Source of the DNA: an archaeon
GTDB lineage: Archaea > Iainarchaeota > Iainarchaeia > Iainarchaeales > CSSED10-239
Assembly (NCBI GenBank): GCA_023230325.1
Contig: JALNXN010000007.1
Span: forward strand, 1 to 43,274
Length of the DNA stretch: 43,274 nucleotides
Direction: 5' to 3'
Shown: positions 32,586 to 41,408 of the stretch, in pieces
Layout of the letters: every line of letters begins with the position of its first letter
Numbering within the stretch: position 1 is the stretch's first letter
Translations under genes and position numbers: made by a program
Notes under the pieces: model-generated
Told to the model about the DNA's origin: nothing
What the model saw: only the letters and a program-made list of their open reading frames with translations
The model's database searches: none

Positions 32586-32619
32586 AGGTTTTTTAAATTT
32601 TTATTTTGTAAAAAAACTT

Positions 32620-34773
32620 CTACTGAATATATTTTGCAATAGACTTATCATTTCTAAAATCATCAGAGGCTTTATTTTTACCACCTTTGTTATGGCTTTT
32701 CATCTTTTTTAGAATGGTTATAATGTGCTCTTCTTTTAGTTTTGTTTCCTTATATTTATTTTGTTTGATTGCTAAAAGGGTTGCATCAGTAATTAGCAAG
32801 CTAAGGTCAGCTCCAACAAATCCATCAGTTTCTTCAACAATTAAGTTGATATTTATTTTCTCGTGTGGAGTCTTTTTAATAAGAAGATCAATTATTTCTT
32901 TTCTTTCTTTTGCACTTGGAATTTTAAATTCAATGATCTTGTCAATTCGTCCACTTCTTAAAAAAGATTTGTCAATCAAGTCAGGTCTGTTAGTTGCAGC
33001 TATAAAAATTATGTCTTTTAGAGAAACATTATCTAGCTCTGTTAGAAGTTGATCTAAGACTTTGGGTCCTCCTCCAATCAAGTCTTCTTTATTCTGTGTT
33101 AAGGAATCAATTTCATCAAAAAAAAGAATACATGGAGAAACATTTTTTGCTTTTTTAAAAATATCTCTAATTGCTTTTTCTGATTCTCCTAACCACTTGT
33201 CAAAGACCTCAGGTCCCTTTACATATATAAAGTTTAAACCAAACTCTTTTGCTGTTGCTTTTACAAACATTGTCTTTCCTGTGCCTGGAGGTCCACACAA
33301 TAGTATTTTTTTAAGAGCTTTTACATTCATTTTTGAAAGAACAGCTTTTCTGTTTAAAGATAGGTTAATGATGTCAGTAAAGATTTCTTTTTGCTCTTTT
33401 AAAGCCCCAACTTCATCAAAGCTTATGTCAGGCATGTCTACAAAGATTTCTCTTAAAGCTGATGGTTGAACAACCTTTAAAGCCGATTCAAAGTCAACCT
33501 TGTTTATGCAAAGCTTATCCAAGATCTCTTTTGGAAATTCCTTTTTAGGAGAATCAACATCCTCAATTGCATTTTTTATAGAAAATATTGCTGCCTCTTT
33601 TACAAGTGCACCAAGATCAGCACCAACAAAGCCATGTGTCTTTTTTGCTAACTTTGCTAAGGAAACATCTTTGTTTAGAGGAACATTTCTTGTATGTATT
33701 TTTAAAATCTCAAGTCTTCCTTCTTCGCTAGGAACACCAATATCAACTTCTCTATCAAATCTTCCTGGTCTTCTAAGAGCAGGGTCAACATCATCTTGTC
33801 TGTTGGTTGCTCCAATAACAATTACTTCCCCTCTGTTACTTACTCCATCCATTAAGGCTAACAACTGAGCAACAACTCTTTTCTCTACCTCTGAGACAAA
33901 GCCATCTCTTTTAGGAGCAATAGCATCAATCTCATCAATAAAAATTATTGCTGGGGTTTTACTTTGTGCTTTTTTAAAAATACTTCTTAGCCTTTCTTCT
34001 GCTTCCCCTACAAACTTTGCCATAATCTGTGGAGCATCAAGAGCTATAAAGTTTGCTTTTAGTTCATTTGACAGAGCCTTTGCAAGTAAAGTTTTCCCTG
34101 TACCTGGAGGCCCATAAAGAAGAATGCCTTTAGGTGGAGAAACATTTAATTTTTCAAAAAATTCAGGGTATTTAAAGGGTAACTCCACCATCTCTCTAAT
34201 AACGCTAATCTCTCTTTTAAGTCCACCAACATCCTCATATCCAATAATTGTTTTTGGTTTTATTTTAGAGCTTGGTTTCTTATTAATAATAAGGTTTGTG
34301 CTTTCTGCTAAGATCACACATCCAGAAGGCTTTGTAGAACTGATATTAAAAAAGACACCATTTCCAAAAAGATTAATAATAACATTGTTTCTCTCTAAAA
34401 ATGGTCTTCCTAAAAAATTCTTTTTAATAATTACATCTAAGTTTTCAGAGATAAGGTTAACTTCCCTTAATGGTGTTAGGACAATCTCATGTGCAATTTC
34501 AGGCTCAACTCTTTTAATAGTTACAAACTCCCCAATTGAGACATCTGCATTATTTCTAATATATTGATCCATTCTAATAATATTTTCTTGCCTTTCACTT
34601 ATCTTTTCTGGCCAAACTTGAGCAACTGTTGTTTTTTCTCCAGTGATCTCAATAACATCTCCAGAGATTAAGTTTAGTTTCTGTTTAATGGAGATATCAA
34701 GGGTTACTATGTTTTTTCCAACATAATCTTCTTTTGCTTCACTTACTTTTAATTTTACAATTTCTTCAGGCAT
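32620..34773 (-). CDS. cdc48: Cdc48/VCP/p97-type AAA ATPase
   Basis: Hexameric unfoldase that extracts proteins for proteasomal breakdown. 717 residues: an N-terminal double-psi-barrel/4-fold domain (1-170), first AAA domain with Walker A GPPGTGKTL (221-229) and Walker B IIFIDEIDAIAPKR, and second AAA domain with Walker A near 494 and Walker B ILFFDEIDSL. Both arginine-finger regions (ATNRQDDVDPALRRPGRFD and ATNRPDLIDKSFLRSGRID) are present. It ends in IAKYIQ. It may serve the proteasome begun at position 391. A promoter region separates it from the NFACT-R gene. Confidence 0.95.
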   Translation of the reverse strand: MPEEIVKLKVSEAKEDYVGKNIVTLDISIKQKLNLISGDVIEITGEKTTVAQVWPEKISERQENIIRMDQYIRNNADVSIGEFVTIKRVEPEIAHEIVLTPLREVNLISENLDVIIKKNFLGRPFLERNNVIINLFGNGVFFNISSTKPSGCVILAESTNLIINKKPSSKIKPKTIIGYEDVGGLKREISVIREMVELPFKYPEFFEKLNVSPPKGILLYGPPGTGKTLLAKALSNELKANFIALDAPQIMAKFVGEAEERLRSIFKKAQSKTPAIIFIDEIDAIAPKRDGFVSEVEKRVVAQLLALMDGVSNRGEVIVIGATNRQDDVDPALRRPGRFDREVDIGVPSEEGRLEILKIHTRNVPLNKDVSLAKLAKKTHGFVGADLGALVKEAAIFSIKNAIEDVDSPKKEFPKEILDKLCINKVDFESALKVVQPSALREIFVDMPDISFDEVGALKEQKEIFTDIINLSLNRKAVLSKMNVKALKKILLCGPPGTGKTMFVKATAKEFGLNFIYVKGPEVFDKWLGESEKAIRDIFKKAKNVSPCILFFDEIDSLTQNKEDLIGGGPKVLDQLLTELDNVSLKDIIFIAATNRPDLIDKSFLRSGRIDKIIEFKIPSAKERKEIIDLLIKKTPHEKININLIVEETDGFVGADLSLLITDATLLAIKQNKYKETKLKEEHIITILKKMKSHNKGGKNKASDDFRNDKSIAKYIQ

Positions 34774-34968
34774 ATTTTTTCACTTAACAATTAGATAATA
34801 TATATTATGCACCAAATAGTATTTAATAATAATTATTCTTAATTGATTTAGAAAGGAGGGCAAAAGCAAAAGAAGAATTGAAATTTAAAATGGGATTGAA
34901 ATTTAAATTAAAATTTGGAAAGAAAATTATAAGAAAACTAAAAAAAAATAAAATTAAAAAAGAAAAGA

Positions 34969-35763
34969 TTACAAAATATCAAAGTTGCCAGGAGGCAACA
35001 CACTATCAATTTCTTCCTGTGCTAAACTAATCCCTTTCTTTAAAAATATTTCTTTTATTTTTTTGGAAGTTACTGATTTTGAGTCTTTCCCAGGAACAAC
35101 AACAACATCTTCTTTTCCTTCTTTTTCTATTAAAAGAATTGGACAAGCATATAACCCTTTCTCTTTATCATAAACTACCTTTAATTTTAAATTAAGTTTT
35201 TTATAGTATTCCCTTTGCCCTCTTATAACAAAGGCGCCAGTACCTAAAGATTCTCCAGGGTTTGCAGTTTTTGTAACTTGCTCAGGCTTTACAGAATACA
35301 CCTCTGTAGAGTAGACTTTATTTTTCCAAGCAGAAGAGTTAATCATTGCAAAGCTTGCAGCTTGTATTTTGTCAATCTCTAAAGGCTCTTTGTTATTTGT
35401 TTTTAGTAAGGTGTGAGGAGCACCATGAATCTCAGCATGAAAATAAAGATCATTTTTCTCCATATACCTTTTAATCAACAACTCATTATTCTTTGCATCT
35501 CTTCCTGCAATTACAAGAAAACCATTTTTTGTAAAAAACCATCTAAACTTTGAATACCAGTGTTTAACTCTGTCAATCTTTCTACTTATCTTTATATTTC
35601 CTTTGTCAACAGATATGTCTTTTGAAATATTTTCTAATTTTTGTTTAGTTTGTGAAAGTGCACTTTCAAGACCTACCAATTTAGATTTAAATTTATTTCT
35701 TAAAAGATATTTATTTTCTGCTGTCTTTCCAACAGACTCAAGATATTCAATTTCAATTTCCAT
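34969..35763 (-). CDS. NFACT-R domain protein, short RqcH/NEMF relative
   Basis: 264 residues, far shorter than full RqcH/NEMF (about 600-670). Residues 10-65 form a coiled coil, then the NFACT-R domain: HWYSKFRWFFTKNGFLVIAG, then RDAKNNELLIKRYM and NDLYFHAEIHGAPHTLLKT, then SLGTGAFVIRGQREYYKK. The end, KIKEIFLKKGISLAQEEIDS and VLPPGNFDIL, is typical of archaeal RqcH C-termini. The NFACT-N and HhH domains are missing, so the tRNA-recruiting part would have to be elsewhere or lost. Adjacent to an Lrp-like gene (3 bp) and 195 bp upstream of cdc48. Confidence 0.85.
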   Translation of the reverse strand: MEIEIEYLESVGKTAENKYLLRNKFKSKLVGLESALSQTKQKLENISKDISVDKGNIKISRKIDRVKHWYSKFRWFFTKNGFLVIAGRDAKNNELLIKRYMEKNDLYFHAEIHGAPHTLLKTNNKEPLEIDKIQAASFAMINSSAWKNKVYSTEVYSVKPEQVTKTANPGESLGTGAFVIRGQREYYKKLNLKLKVVYDKEKGLYACPILLIEKEGKEDVVVVPGKDSKSVTSKKIKEIFLKKGISLAQEEIDSVLPPGNFDIL

Positions 35764-35766
35764 AAA

Positions 35767-36306
35767 TTAATCAATTGCTAGTTCTTCCTTTAATAGATCA
35801 ATAATTACATCTATTTGATTTAAGTTTTTATAAACAGGAGAAGAAAGATAAAAGGTAGAATTTTGTTTAATAAAATCAAAATAATTTGAAATTCCTAAAA
35901 CATATTTTTTCTTAATATTAATGTGATGAGACTCTATGTTTCTTGAAAGATAACCAAGAGCTAAGCTAAAGCTGCTGTCTGAGATTACTTCTGAGCAAAG
36001 ATAAACAGACTTATCTTGTGTTACTAGTTCTAAATATTTTTTAAATTTTTCTTTCTCTGAAAAATTTACTTGCATGTACTGCATAGCATTTAGATTAAAG
36101 CCAACAACCTTTGGATCCAACAAAGGCCTGTACCCAGTTATGAAATTTTCCTTTTCTAAAAACTGAATTGAAGATTTTATTGTAGCTCTATGAAAACCTG
36201 TTATTTTTTGAATTTGTCTAACATTAGGAACAACACTTCCTTTCTTTCTCATAGCATCTAAAATCTTAACTCTTATTGAATCATTTATTTTTTTTACTAC
36301 TGCCAT
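35767..36306 (-). CDS. Lrp/AsnC-like winged-helix transcription regulator
   Basis: 179 residues. An N-terminal winged helix (about 10-60; SIRVKILDAMRKKGSVVPNV, then RQIQKITGFHRATIKSSIQF and LEKENFITGYRPLLDP) is typical of Lrp-like regulators. The C-terminal RAM-like domain is weakly conserved, so ligand and target are unknown. It is 3 bp upstream of the NFACT-R gene on the same strand, so it may control or be cotranscribed with that gene. Confidence 0.7.
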   Translation of the reverse strand: MAVVKKINDSIRVKILDAMRKKGSVVPNVRQIQKITGFHRATIKSSIQFLEKENFITGYRPLLDPKVVGFNLNAMQYMQVNFSEKEKFKKYLELVTQDKSVYLCSEVISDSSFSLALGYLSRNIESHHINIKKKYVLGISNYFDFIKQNSTFYLSSPVYKNLNQIDVIIDLLKEELAID

Positions 36307-36815
36307 AACTCTTCACAAATAAGTATACTATAAAAAGAATTTTAAATAGTTTGATTGTACAATTTTGAGCAAGCTAGATTATAAGAGAGGATAGAAATGA
36401 TTACTTTGGGCCTATAAGTCTAAAAAGACTGTTAACTATAATTAAATTAAAATACACTAAATCTGTTCTAAAATAAGGTACTTTGTTTTATAATGTTTTT
36501 ATACTTTATAATGAATTTATAATTAATTAATATTTAAGTCTCTGTAAATCATTCAGTTTCGGTATATAAAATACTTAATCTAAATAAACTTAGTCAAAGT
36601 AACTTAAATTAGCCAAAAAAAGATAATTTTGATTATTTTAGCTACTGTGGAAATTGTTAAAAACAAATTTAAAATATTATAATTTATTGTAAAGAAAGAA
36701 TATATCTCAACTGTCCACTTTTCAAAAAAAGAATTACATTTAAAAGTATTTCCTATATTATATTAAATATATAAACTACTTTTTTATATTATAAAAATAA
36801 GAGTTATGATTAAAT
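36307..36815. other. 509-bp gap between Lrp-like gene and rpoK, no gene seen
   Basis: No ORF longer than about 30 codons and no recognisable tRNA or RNA gene. The right end has TATA-like ATATTATAAAAAT (36787-36799), about 25 bp before the rpoK ATG, so rpoK mRNA is likely leaderless. The left end should hold the promoter of the Lrp-like gene. In between, AGTCT-AAAA-AGACT (36417-36430) is a small hairpin. It is the largest gene-free gap I see except the one around the right G-tract element. Confidence 0.5.
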
Positions 36816-37019
36816 ATGGAAAAATTAACAAAATATGAAATTACAAGAATACTTTCTGCAAGGTCAGAACAAATAGCTTTTGGAGCTCCACCTTTAGTAA
36901 GGGCTTTAAAAGATGACACAGCATATCTACTAGCAGAAAAGGAACTAGAAAAAGGAGTAATTCCTTTAGCAGTTATTAGAATAAAAAATGGACAAAAAGA
37001 AATTATAAGTGTGAGCTGA
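36816..37019 (+). CDS. rpoK: RNA polymerase subunit Rpo6 (RpoK)
   Basis: Small omega/Rpb6-like subunit that stabilises the archaeal RNA polymerase. 67 residues, typical for RpoK: KYEITRILSARSEQIAFGAP is the conserved helix, then TAYLLAEKELEKGVIPLAVI. It stands 5 bp before eS17 on the same strand. Not to be confused with any bacterial omega, since the surrounding genes are all archaeal. Confidence 0.88.
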   Translation: MEKLTKYEITRILSARSEQIAFGAPPLVRALKDDTAYLLAEKELEKGVIPLAVIRIKNGQKEIISVS

Positions 37020-37024
37020 TATTT

Positions 37025-37291
37025 ATGGGAAAAGCAATGTCAAATAGTATAAAAGCAAAAGCAAAAATAATAATTACAGAATTTAAAGACAAATTAGGTT
37101 TAGATTTTACAAAGAATAAAAACTTTATTAAACAAATGAACTTACCTTTATCTAAATTAACAATCAATCTTATGGCAGGTTATATTACAAGAACTTTGAA
37201 AAAAGAAAAAAAGGAAATGGATTCTATAACCATAACAAAAGATGCAAAACCACAGATGAAAAAACTAAAAGACACAGCAATACATGGTTAA
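37025..37291 (+). CDS. rps17e: Ribosomal protein eS17
   Basis: Component of the archaeal 30S subunit. 88 residues: MGKAMSNSIKAKAKIIITEF, then KDKLGLDFTKNKNFIKQMN and SKLTINLMAGYITRTLKK correspond to eS17 order (helical N-terminal half, DKLGLDF, conserved AGYxTR). The C-terminal part is lengthened by an extra Lys-rich tail compared with the usual 60-70 residues. It follows rpoK directly. Confidence 0.85.
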   Translation: MGKAMSNSIKAKAKIIITEFKDKLGLDFTKNKNFIKQMNLPLSKLTINLMAGYITRTLKKEKKEMDSITITKDAKPQMKKLKDTAIHG

Positions 37292-37356
37292 TACTAAAAA
37301 ACCTTTGTCTTTGTCTTATTCTTTTTATTTTAATTAAAAAAATAATTAAAATTAAA

Positions 37357-38382
37357 TTAAACCTTGTATCTTAAAAGTGCAATGATTCCACCAAAAGAAG
37401 CTATTGTCTCTGTAACCAAATGAGTTGAGTCAACAACATGCACTTTTGAACTATATTTTTCTGCTTTTAAAATTAGTTCTTGGATTAGATCAATATTATT
37501 CTTCCAAATATTTTCTGTAATTAAAATAAATTCAATTGCTCCAGTATCTATTTTTTCAGAAACTTCTTTAAGACCATAAATGCTTTTACCTGTGTCTTTT
37601 CCTAAATGTTTAAGAAACTCCTCAAGATATTTGTTTTCCTTGTAGATTAAAGAATTTTCAAAGACCTTAGAGATCTCTTTTTTTGTAAACAGTTCTTTTA
37701 TTGAGGATTTAGAAATGTTTTGTATATTTACAAGAGAGATTTTAAAAAAATTATCTTTAATTAATAAAAAATCTTTTAATTTATTTTTTGGTTGCCCTGG
37801 TCCTGCAATAATGATTGCTTCTTTTTTATCTTTTATTAGATCATATATCTTTTCAAAGAAAGGCTCATATGTGTAATTGTGATCATATCTTTTTCCTGAC
37901 TTTCCAGAAGGAATAGCAACAGACGGACCGATCCCAATGTCTGTTAATTGGAAGATCTCTGCTTTCTCATCATCAATAACAATTGCAGAAAGTTTATTTG
38001 ACATAGAAGAGATCTTTTTTAAAATATCAATCTGGTATTGAAATAAGTTATTCTTTTTAATATTATATCTTTCATTAAACTTAATCTCCAAGGTGTGGTG
38101 TTCTCCTAGAGGTGCTAACTCTGGAGGCTTAGAAAAAACAATTACCCCAGTAAATCTTAAAGAATTAAGTTCAGAAGAATAATCAAATTTTTCTATAAGA
38201 ATTGAAACAAAGACTGGTTTTCTCTCACTTGTTGTTAGTTCTTCTTGTCTTTGCCTTCTATAGGAAGAACCTGAAATAATGTCTCCTGGACTTATGATTG
38301 ACTTAATTGCCCATAGATCTTCAATTGTGTGAAGAATAAATGAAATTTCTTTATTTTTTTTATCAATCTTAAGTATCTGCAT
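37357..38382 (-). CDS. pelA: Ribosome rescue factor Pelota (aPelota/Dom34)
   Basis: Recycles ribosomes stalled with no codon or no stop codon, usually with aABCE1. 341 residues from ATG 38382 (the frame is open 9 more codons upstream, overlapping gpmI). N-terminal Sm-like domain with DLWAIKSIISPGDIISGSSY, central domain with GPGQPKNKLKDFL, and C-terminal eRF1-like domain ending HLVTETIASFGGIIALLRY. The GGQ motif of aRF1 is absent, as expected for Pelota. Cotranscribed with gpmI and priL. Confidence 0.95.
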   Translation of the reverse strand: MQILKIDKKNKEISFILHTIEDLWAIKSIISPGDIISGSSYRRQRQEELTTSERKPVFVSILIEKFDYSSELNSLRFTGVIVFSKPPELAPLGEHHTLEIKFNERYNIKKNNLFQYQIDILKKISSMSNKLSAIVIDDEKAEIFQLTDIGIGPSVAIPSGKSGKRYDHNYTYEPFFEKIYDLIKDKKEAIIIAGPGQPKNKLKDFLLIKDNFFKISLVNIQNISKSSIKELFTKKEISKVFENSLIYKENKYLEEFLKHLGKDTGKSIYGLKEVSEKIDTGAIEFILITENIWKNNIDLIQELILKAEKYSSKVHVVDSTHLVTETIASFGGIIALLRYKV

Positions 38383-38383
38383 A

Positions 38384-40096
38384 TTATCTTTTTTTTTGTT
38401 TTTTAACAACCTTAAAAGTTTCCTTCTTTGTAACCTTAGGTTTTGTTTTCTTTGTAACCTTAGGTTTTGTTTTCTTTGTAACCTTAGGTTTTGTTTTCTT
38501 TGTAACCTTAGGTTTTGTTTTCTTTGTAACCTTAGGAGTTACCTGCTTTGTAACTTTAGGAGTTACCTTCTTAGAATCTTTTATTAACAAAGACTTCTCC
38601 ATATAACTTGGGATCTTTAAATCTAGTAAATCTAAGATGGTTGGTGCAATGTTTGCTAAGCTTCCATTTTTAATATTTTTTAACTTGTAATCTGTATTAG
38701 ACACTAAAATCAAAGGCACTGGATTTAAAGTGTGTGAAGTACATATAGTTTTATTTTCATAAAACATCTCTTCACAATTTCCATGGTCAGCAGTAATTAA
38801 CACAATAGTTTTTTCTAAGTCTACTTTCTTTAGAATCCTTTCAACTTGCTTATCAACAAAAGAAACTGCCTCTATACTTGCCTCTAGATCACCAGTGTGC
38901 CCAACCATATCCCCATTTGCAAAATTAAGTAATGTAAATTTATAGTCTTTATTTAATAAAGGCAAGAGTTTATTTGTGATCTTTTTAGCAGACATTGTAG
39001 GATCTAAATCATAAGTCTTTATTTTTTTAGAATCAATTAAAATTCTATGCTCTAAATTGTTTGGTTTTTCTTGACCTTGGTTAAAGAAATAAGTTACATG
39101 TGCATATTTCTCTGTCTCTGCAATTCTTAATTGTTTAAATTTTTGTTTAGAAAATATTTGCCCTAACCCATCCTTATATTTTATGGGTTTAAACATCACA
39201 TCTACACTTTTAAAACTAGAATCATATTGTGTAAAAGTTGTAAAATTCAAATCTAATTTTTTTGTTTTAAAATAATTAAAGGAATTGTCTGTAAACATGT
39301 TTGTTAATTGTTTTGCTCGATCACTTCTAAAATTAAAGAAAATTACAGAATCATTTTTCTTAATCAAGCCTCTCTCTTCTAAAAGAGTAGGCCACAAAAA
39401 TTCATCAGTTACTTGTTTTTTATAGGAATTTTTTATAAAATCAGAAGTACTATAAAATTTATTTCCTTTTCCTGAAACTAATAGATCATAGACTATTTTT
39501 TGTCTATCCCATCTGTTATCTCTATCCATTGCATAATATCTTCCAGAGATACTTGCAATATAAACTCTGTTTGTTATTTTTAGTTTTTCTAAGTATTCTG
39601 AAAGTCTTGAAATATATAGCTGTGCTGACTTTGGAGGCACATCTCTTCCATCAGTAAAAAGATGTAAAAAAACATCATTTGTTTTGTTTTTAGAAATAAC
39701 ATCTAAGATTGCAAATAAGTGATCAATATGAGAATGTACTCCACCATCACTTAACAAACCAACCAAATGTATATTGTTGTTTTTTGCTTTCTTAATAGTT
39801 GAAAGAAGAACTTTATTTTTATAAAAGCTTTTATCTTTAATTGCTTTATTTATTCTTAGAAGATCGGACTCTATAATTTTTCCTGCACCAATTGTTTGAT
39901 GTCCAATTTCAGAACCCCCAAGTTGCCCTTTTGGAAGACCAACAGCTTCTCCACTTGCATCAATTTCTACAAATGGATATTTGTTTATCAAAGTGTCTAA
40001 GGTTTTTGTGTCTGCTCTAAAAGCTGCATTTCCTTCATAATCTTTATATAACCCTATACCATCTAAAACTACTAATAATAAATTTTTATTGTTCAT
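38384..40096 (-). CDS. gpmI: 2,3-bisphosphoglycerate-independent phosphoglycerate mutase (GpmI) with repeat tail
   Basis: Glycolytic enzyme of the alkaline-phosphatase superfamily that interconverts 3- and 2-phosphoglycerate using two metals. Residues 1-510 give the normal domain: LLLVVLDGIGL with Asp12, LGGSEIGHQTIGAGK with the nucleophile Ser62, and VLITADHGNCEEM with metal-binding Asp/His. Instead of ending near residue 510 the protein continues into a Lys/Thr/Val tail (about 510-570) made of TKPKVTKK repeats. It overlaps the priL end by 4 bp (ATGA) and lies beside pelota, so expression is joined to replication and ribosome-rescue genes. Confidence 0.92.
   Translation of the reverse strand: MNNKNLLLVVLDGIGLYKDYEGNAAFRADTKTLDTLINKYPFVEIDASGEAVGLPKGQLGGSEIGHQTIGAGKIIESDLLRINKAIKDKSFYKNKVLLSTIKKAKNNNIHLVGLLSDGGVHSHIDHLFAILDVISKNKTNDVFLHLFTDGRDVPPKSAQLYISRLSEYLEKLKITNRVYIASISGRYYAMDRDNRWDRQKIVYDLLVSGKGNKFYSTSDFIKNSYKKQVTDEFLWPTLLEERGLIKKNDSVIFFNFRSDRAKQLTNMFTDNSFNYFKTKKLDLNFTTFTQYDSSFKSVDVMFKPIKYKDGLGQIFSKQKFKQLRIAETEKYAHVTYFFNQGQEKPNNLEHRILIDSKKIKTYDLDPTMSAKKITNKLLPLLNKDYKFTLLNFANGDMVGHTGDLEASIEAVSFVDKQVERILKKVDLEKTIVLITADHGNCEEMFYENKTICTSHTLNPVPLILVSNTDYKLKNIKNGSLANIAPTILDLLDLKIPSYMEKSLLIKDSKKVTPKVTKQVTPKVTKKTKPKVTKKTKPKVTKKTKPKVTKKTKPKVTKKETFKVVKKQKKR
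38423..38518 (-). repeat. Four 24-bp in-frame repeats in the gpmI tail
   Basis: Four consecutive 24-bp copies encode TKPKVTKK on the minus strand; degenerate copies flank them (ETFKVVKK after, KVTPKVTK and QVTPKVTK before). The plus-strand reading LRFCFLCN is only a shadow. Copy number could vary by slippage. Confidence 0.9.
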
Positions 40097-41112
40097 TTCT
40101 TTTCTACCTCTTTATTATCTTTATCTTTATTTACATTTTTATTAAATTTAAATAATTGAAATGGGTGTTTAACATTACATTCATTAACACAAAGGCCATT
40201 GCTTTTTAGAGTATCACAGCTTGGAACTGAATATTTTTTTTCAATAATCTTTTGAATTTGGTAACCTGCTATCTTTTCATCAAAGTTTGGTAAGTTTTTA
40301 AAAAGATCTAAAATTTCATCATAATTATAACCAATATTAAATAAGAAAACAGCAAATGTAAAATTTTCAATATGTGTTAATCTTTCTCCCGCCATAAGCT
40401 TCTTGTGCATTTTTAGAAAGCAAGGAGGATAGGTATTTATTGGCGGTTTGTTGATTGCTGTTGGGGTATTAAAGGTATTTTCTTTTAAAATCTTTTCTTT
40501 AATGGCATTACCATAATCTAAGAATAATTTTGGAAAGTCTTCCTTTTCTAAATCTATGTTTTTTAAAATTCTTTTTTTTAAAATTGCAGAAAGTAACTCT
40601 ACAAGTTCTGCTTTTGAAAAATATACTTTTCCATCTTCTAGATTTGCATACTGTAACTTATGTTCTTCTGAAAGTTCATAGGAAAGATAATCAATTAAAT
40701 TAATATAATATTTATTATTGTCAGTGTCAATTGAAAGCTCTTTACAAAGATCTTTACTTATCTCTAAAAACTCCTCACTGTTTACGGGTTTAGTTATAAA
40801 ATATTTAAATTGTTTTTGAAAATATAGAGCAAACTGTTGGTAAAGGGGGTTATAGTCAATAACCTTTAACAGTAGTCTAGAAACAGGATAGATTGTAACA
40901 AAAAGAAGAGAGATCCTTTCATCTTCTATTTTTAAAAGAGAATGGAATTGTTTTTCTTTACTTTGGTTACTGAGTGGTAGATTCTTTAATAAAAAGGCAG
41001 CTGATTTTTTAATAATTTCAGGATCAATTGACAAAAGATCAATGTTTTTTTCCTTTAAAAAGTCCTTTGCTTTTTGTGAGAAAGGATATCTTAGAATATA
41101 ATTATATAGCAT
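40093..41112 (-). CDS. priL: DNA primase regulatory subunit PriL
   Basis: Iron-sulphur subunit of archaeal primase that partners PriS (14.4-15.6 kb). The 339-residue protein has an alpha-helical N-terminal half and a C-terminal cluster domain with four Cys at 231 (PPCFLKMHKKL), 299 (SCDTLK), 308 (GLCVNEC) and 312, set around EIAGYQIQKI-like helices as in known PriL. Length is typical. The gene leads the priL, gpmI, pelota run, so the two primase subunits lie 25 kb apart in separate operons. Confidence 0.92.
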   Translation of the reverse strand: MLYNYILRYPFSQKAKDFLKEKNIDLLSIDPEIIKKSAAFLLKNLPLSNQSKEKQFHSLLKIEDERISLLFVTIYPVSRLLLKVIDYNPLYQQFALYFQKQFKYFITKPVNSEEFLEISKDLCKELSIDTDNNKYYINLIDYLSYELSEEHKLQYANLEDGKVYFSKAELVELLSAILKKRILKNIDLEKEDFPKLFLDYGNAIKEKILKENTFNTPTAINKPPINTYPPCFLKMHKKLMAGERLTHIENFTFAVFLFNIGYNYDEILDLFKNLPNFDEKIAGYQIQKIIEKKYSVPSCDTLKSNGLCVNECNVKHPFQLFKFNKNVNKDKDNKEVEKK

Positions 41113-41408
41113 AATATAAATAGAATGAGTAAAAACCTATTTTAATATATTTATTTTGGGAAAGTTGTGAAAATTTTAGAAATAGTAAAAAAGTTTATAG
41201 AAAATTGGTTTTTGTAAGCTAAGTGTGTTAAAAGCAAAAGTGAAATGTATTTGTCCAACATTAAATGTAATTGCTATAAGAGAAACCCTCTCTTTTTATT
41301 GTAACTTATATAGTCCAAAATTCTCACTTTAATTTATAAACCATTACATTATAAAATAAGTAAATTTTATAAAATTAGAAATATTTTTTAAAAACAATAA
41401 GAAAAAAG

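Noticed and set aside
33062..34567. Several long plus-strand open frames
   Set aside because: They lie wholly opposite the well-supported cdc48 gene and show no family features.
38396..38587. Plus-strand frame with repeated LRFCFLCN
   Set aside because: It is the antisense shadow of the 24-bp repeats coding for the gpmI tail.
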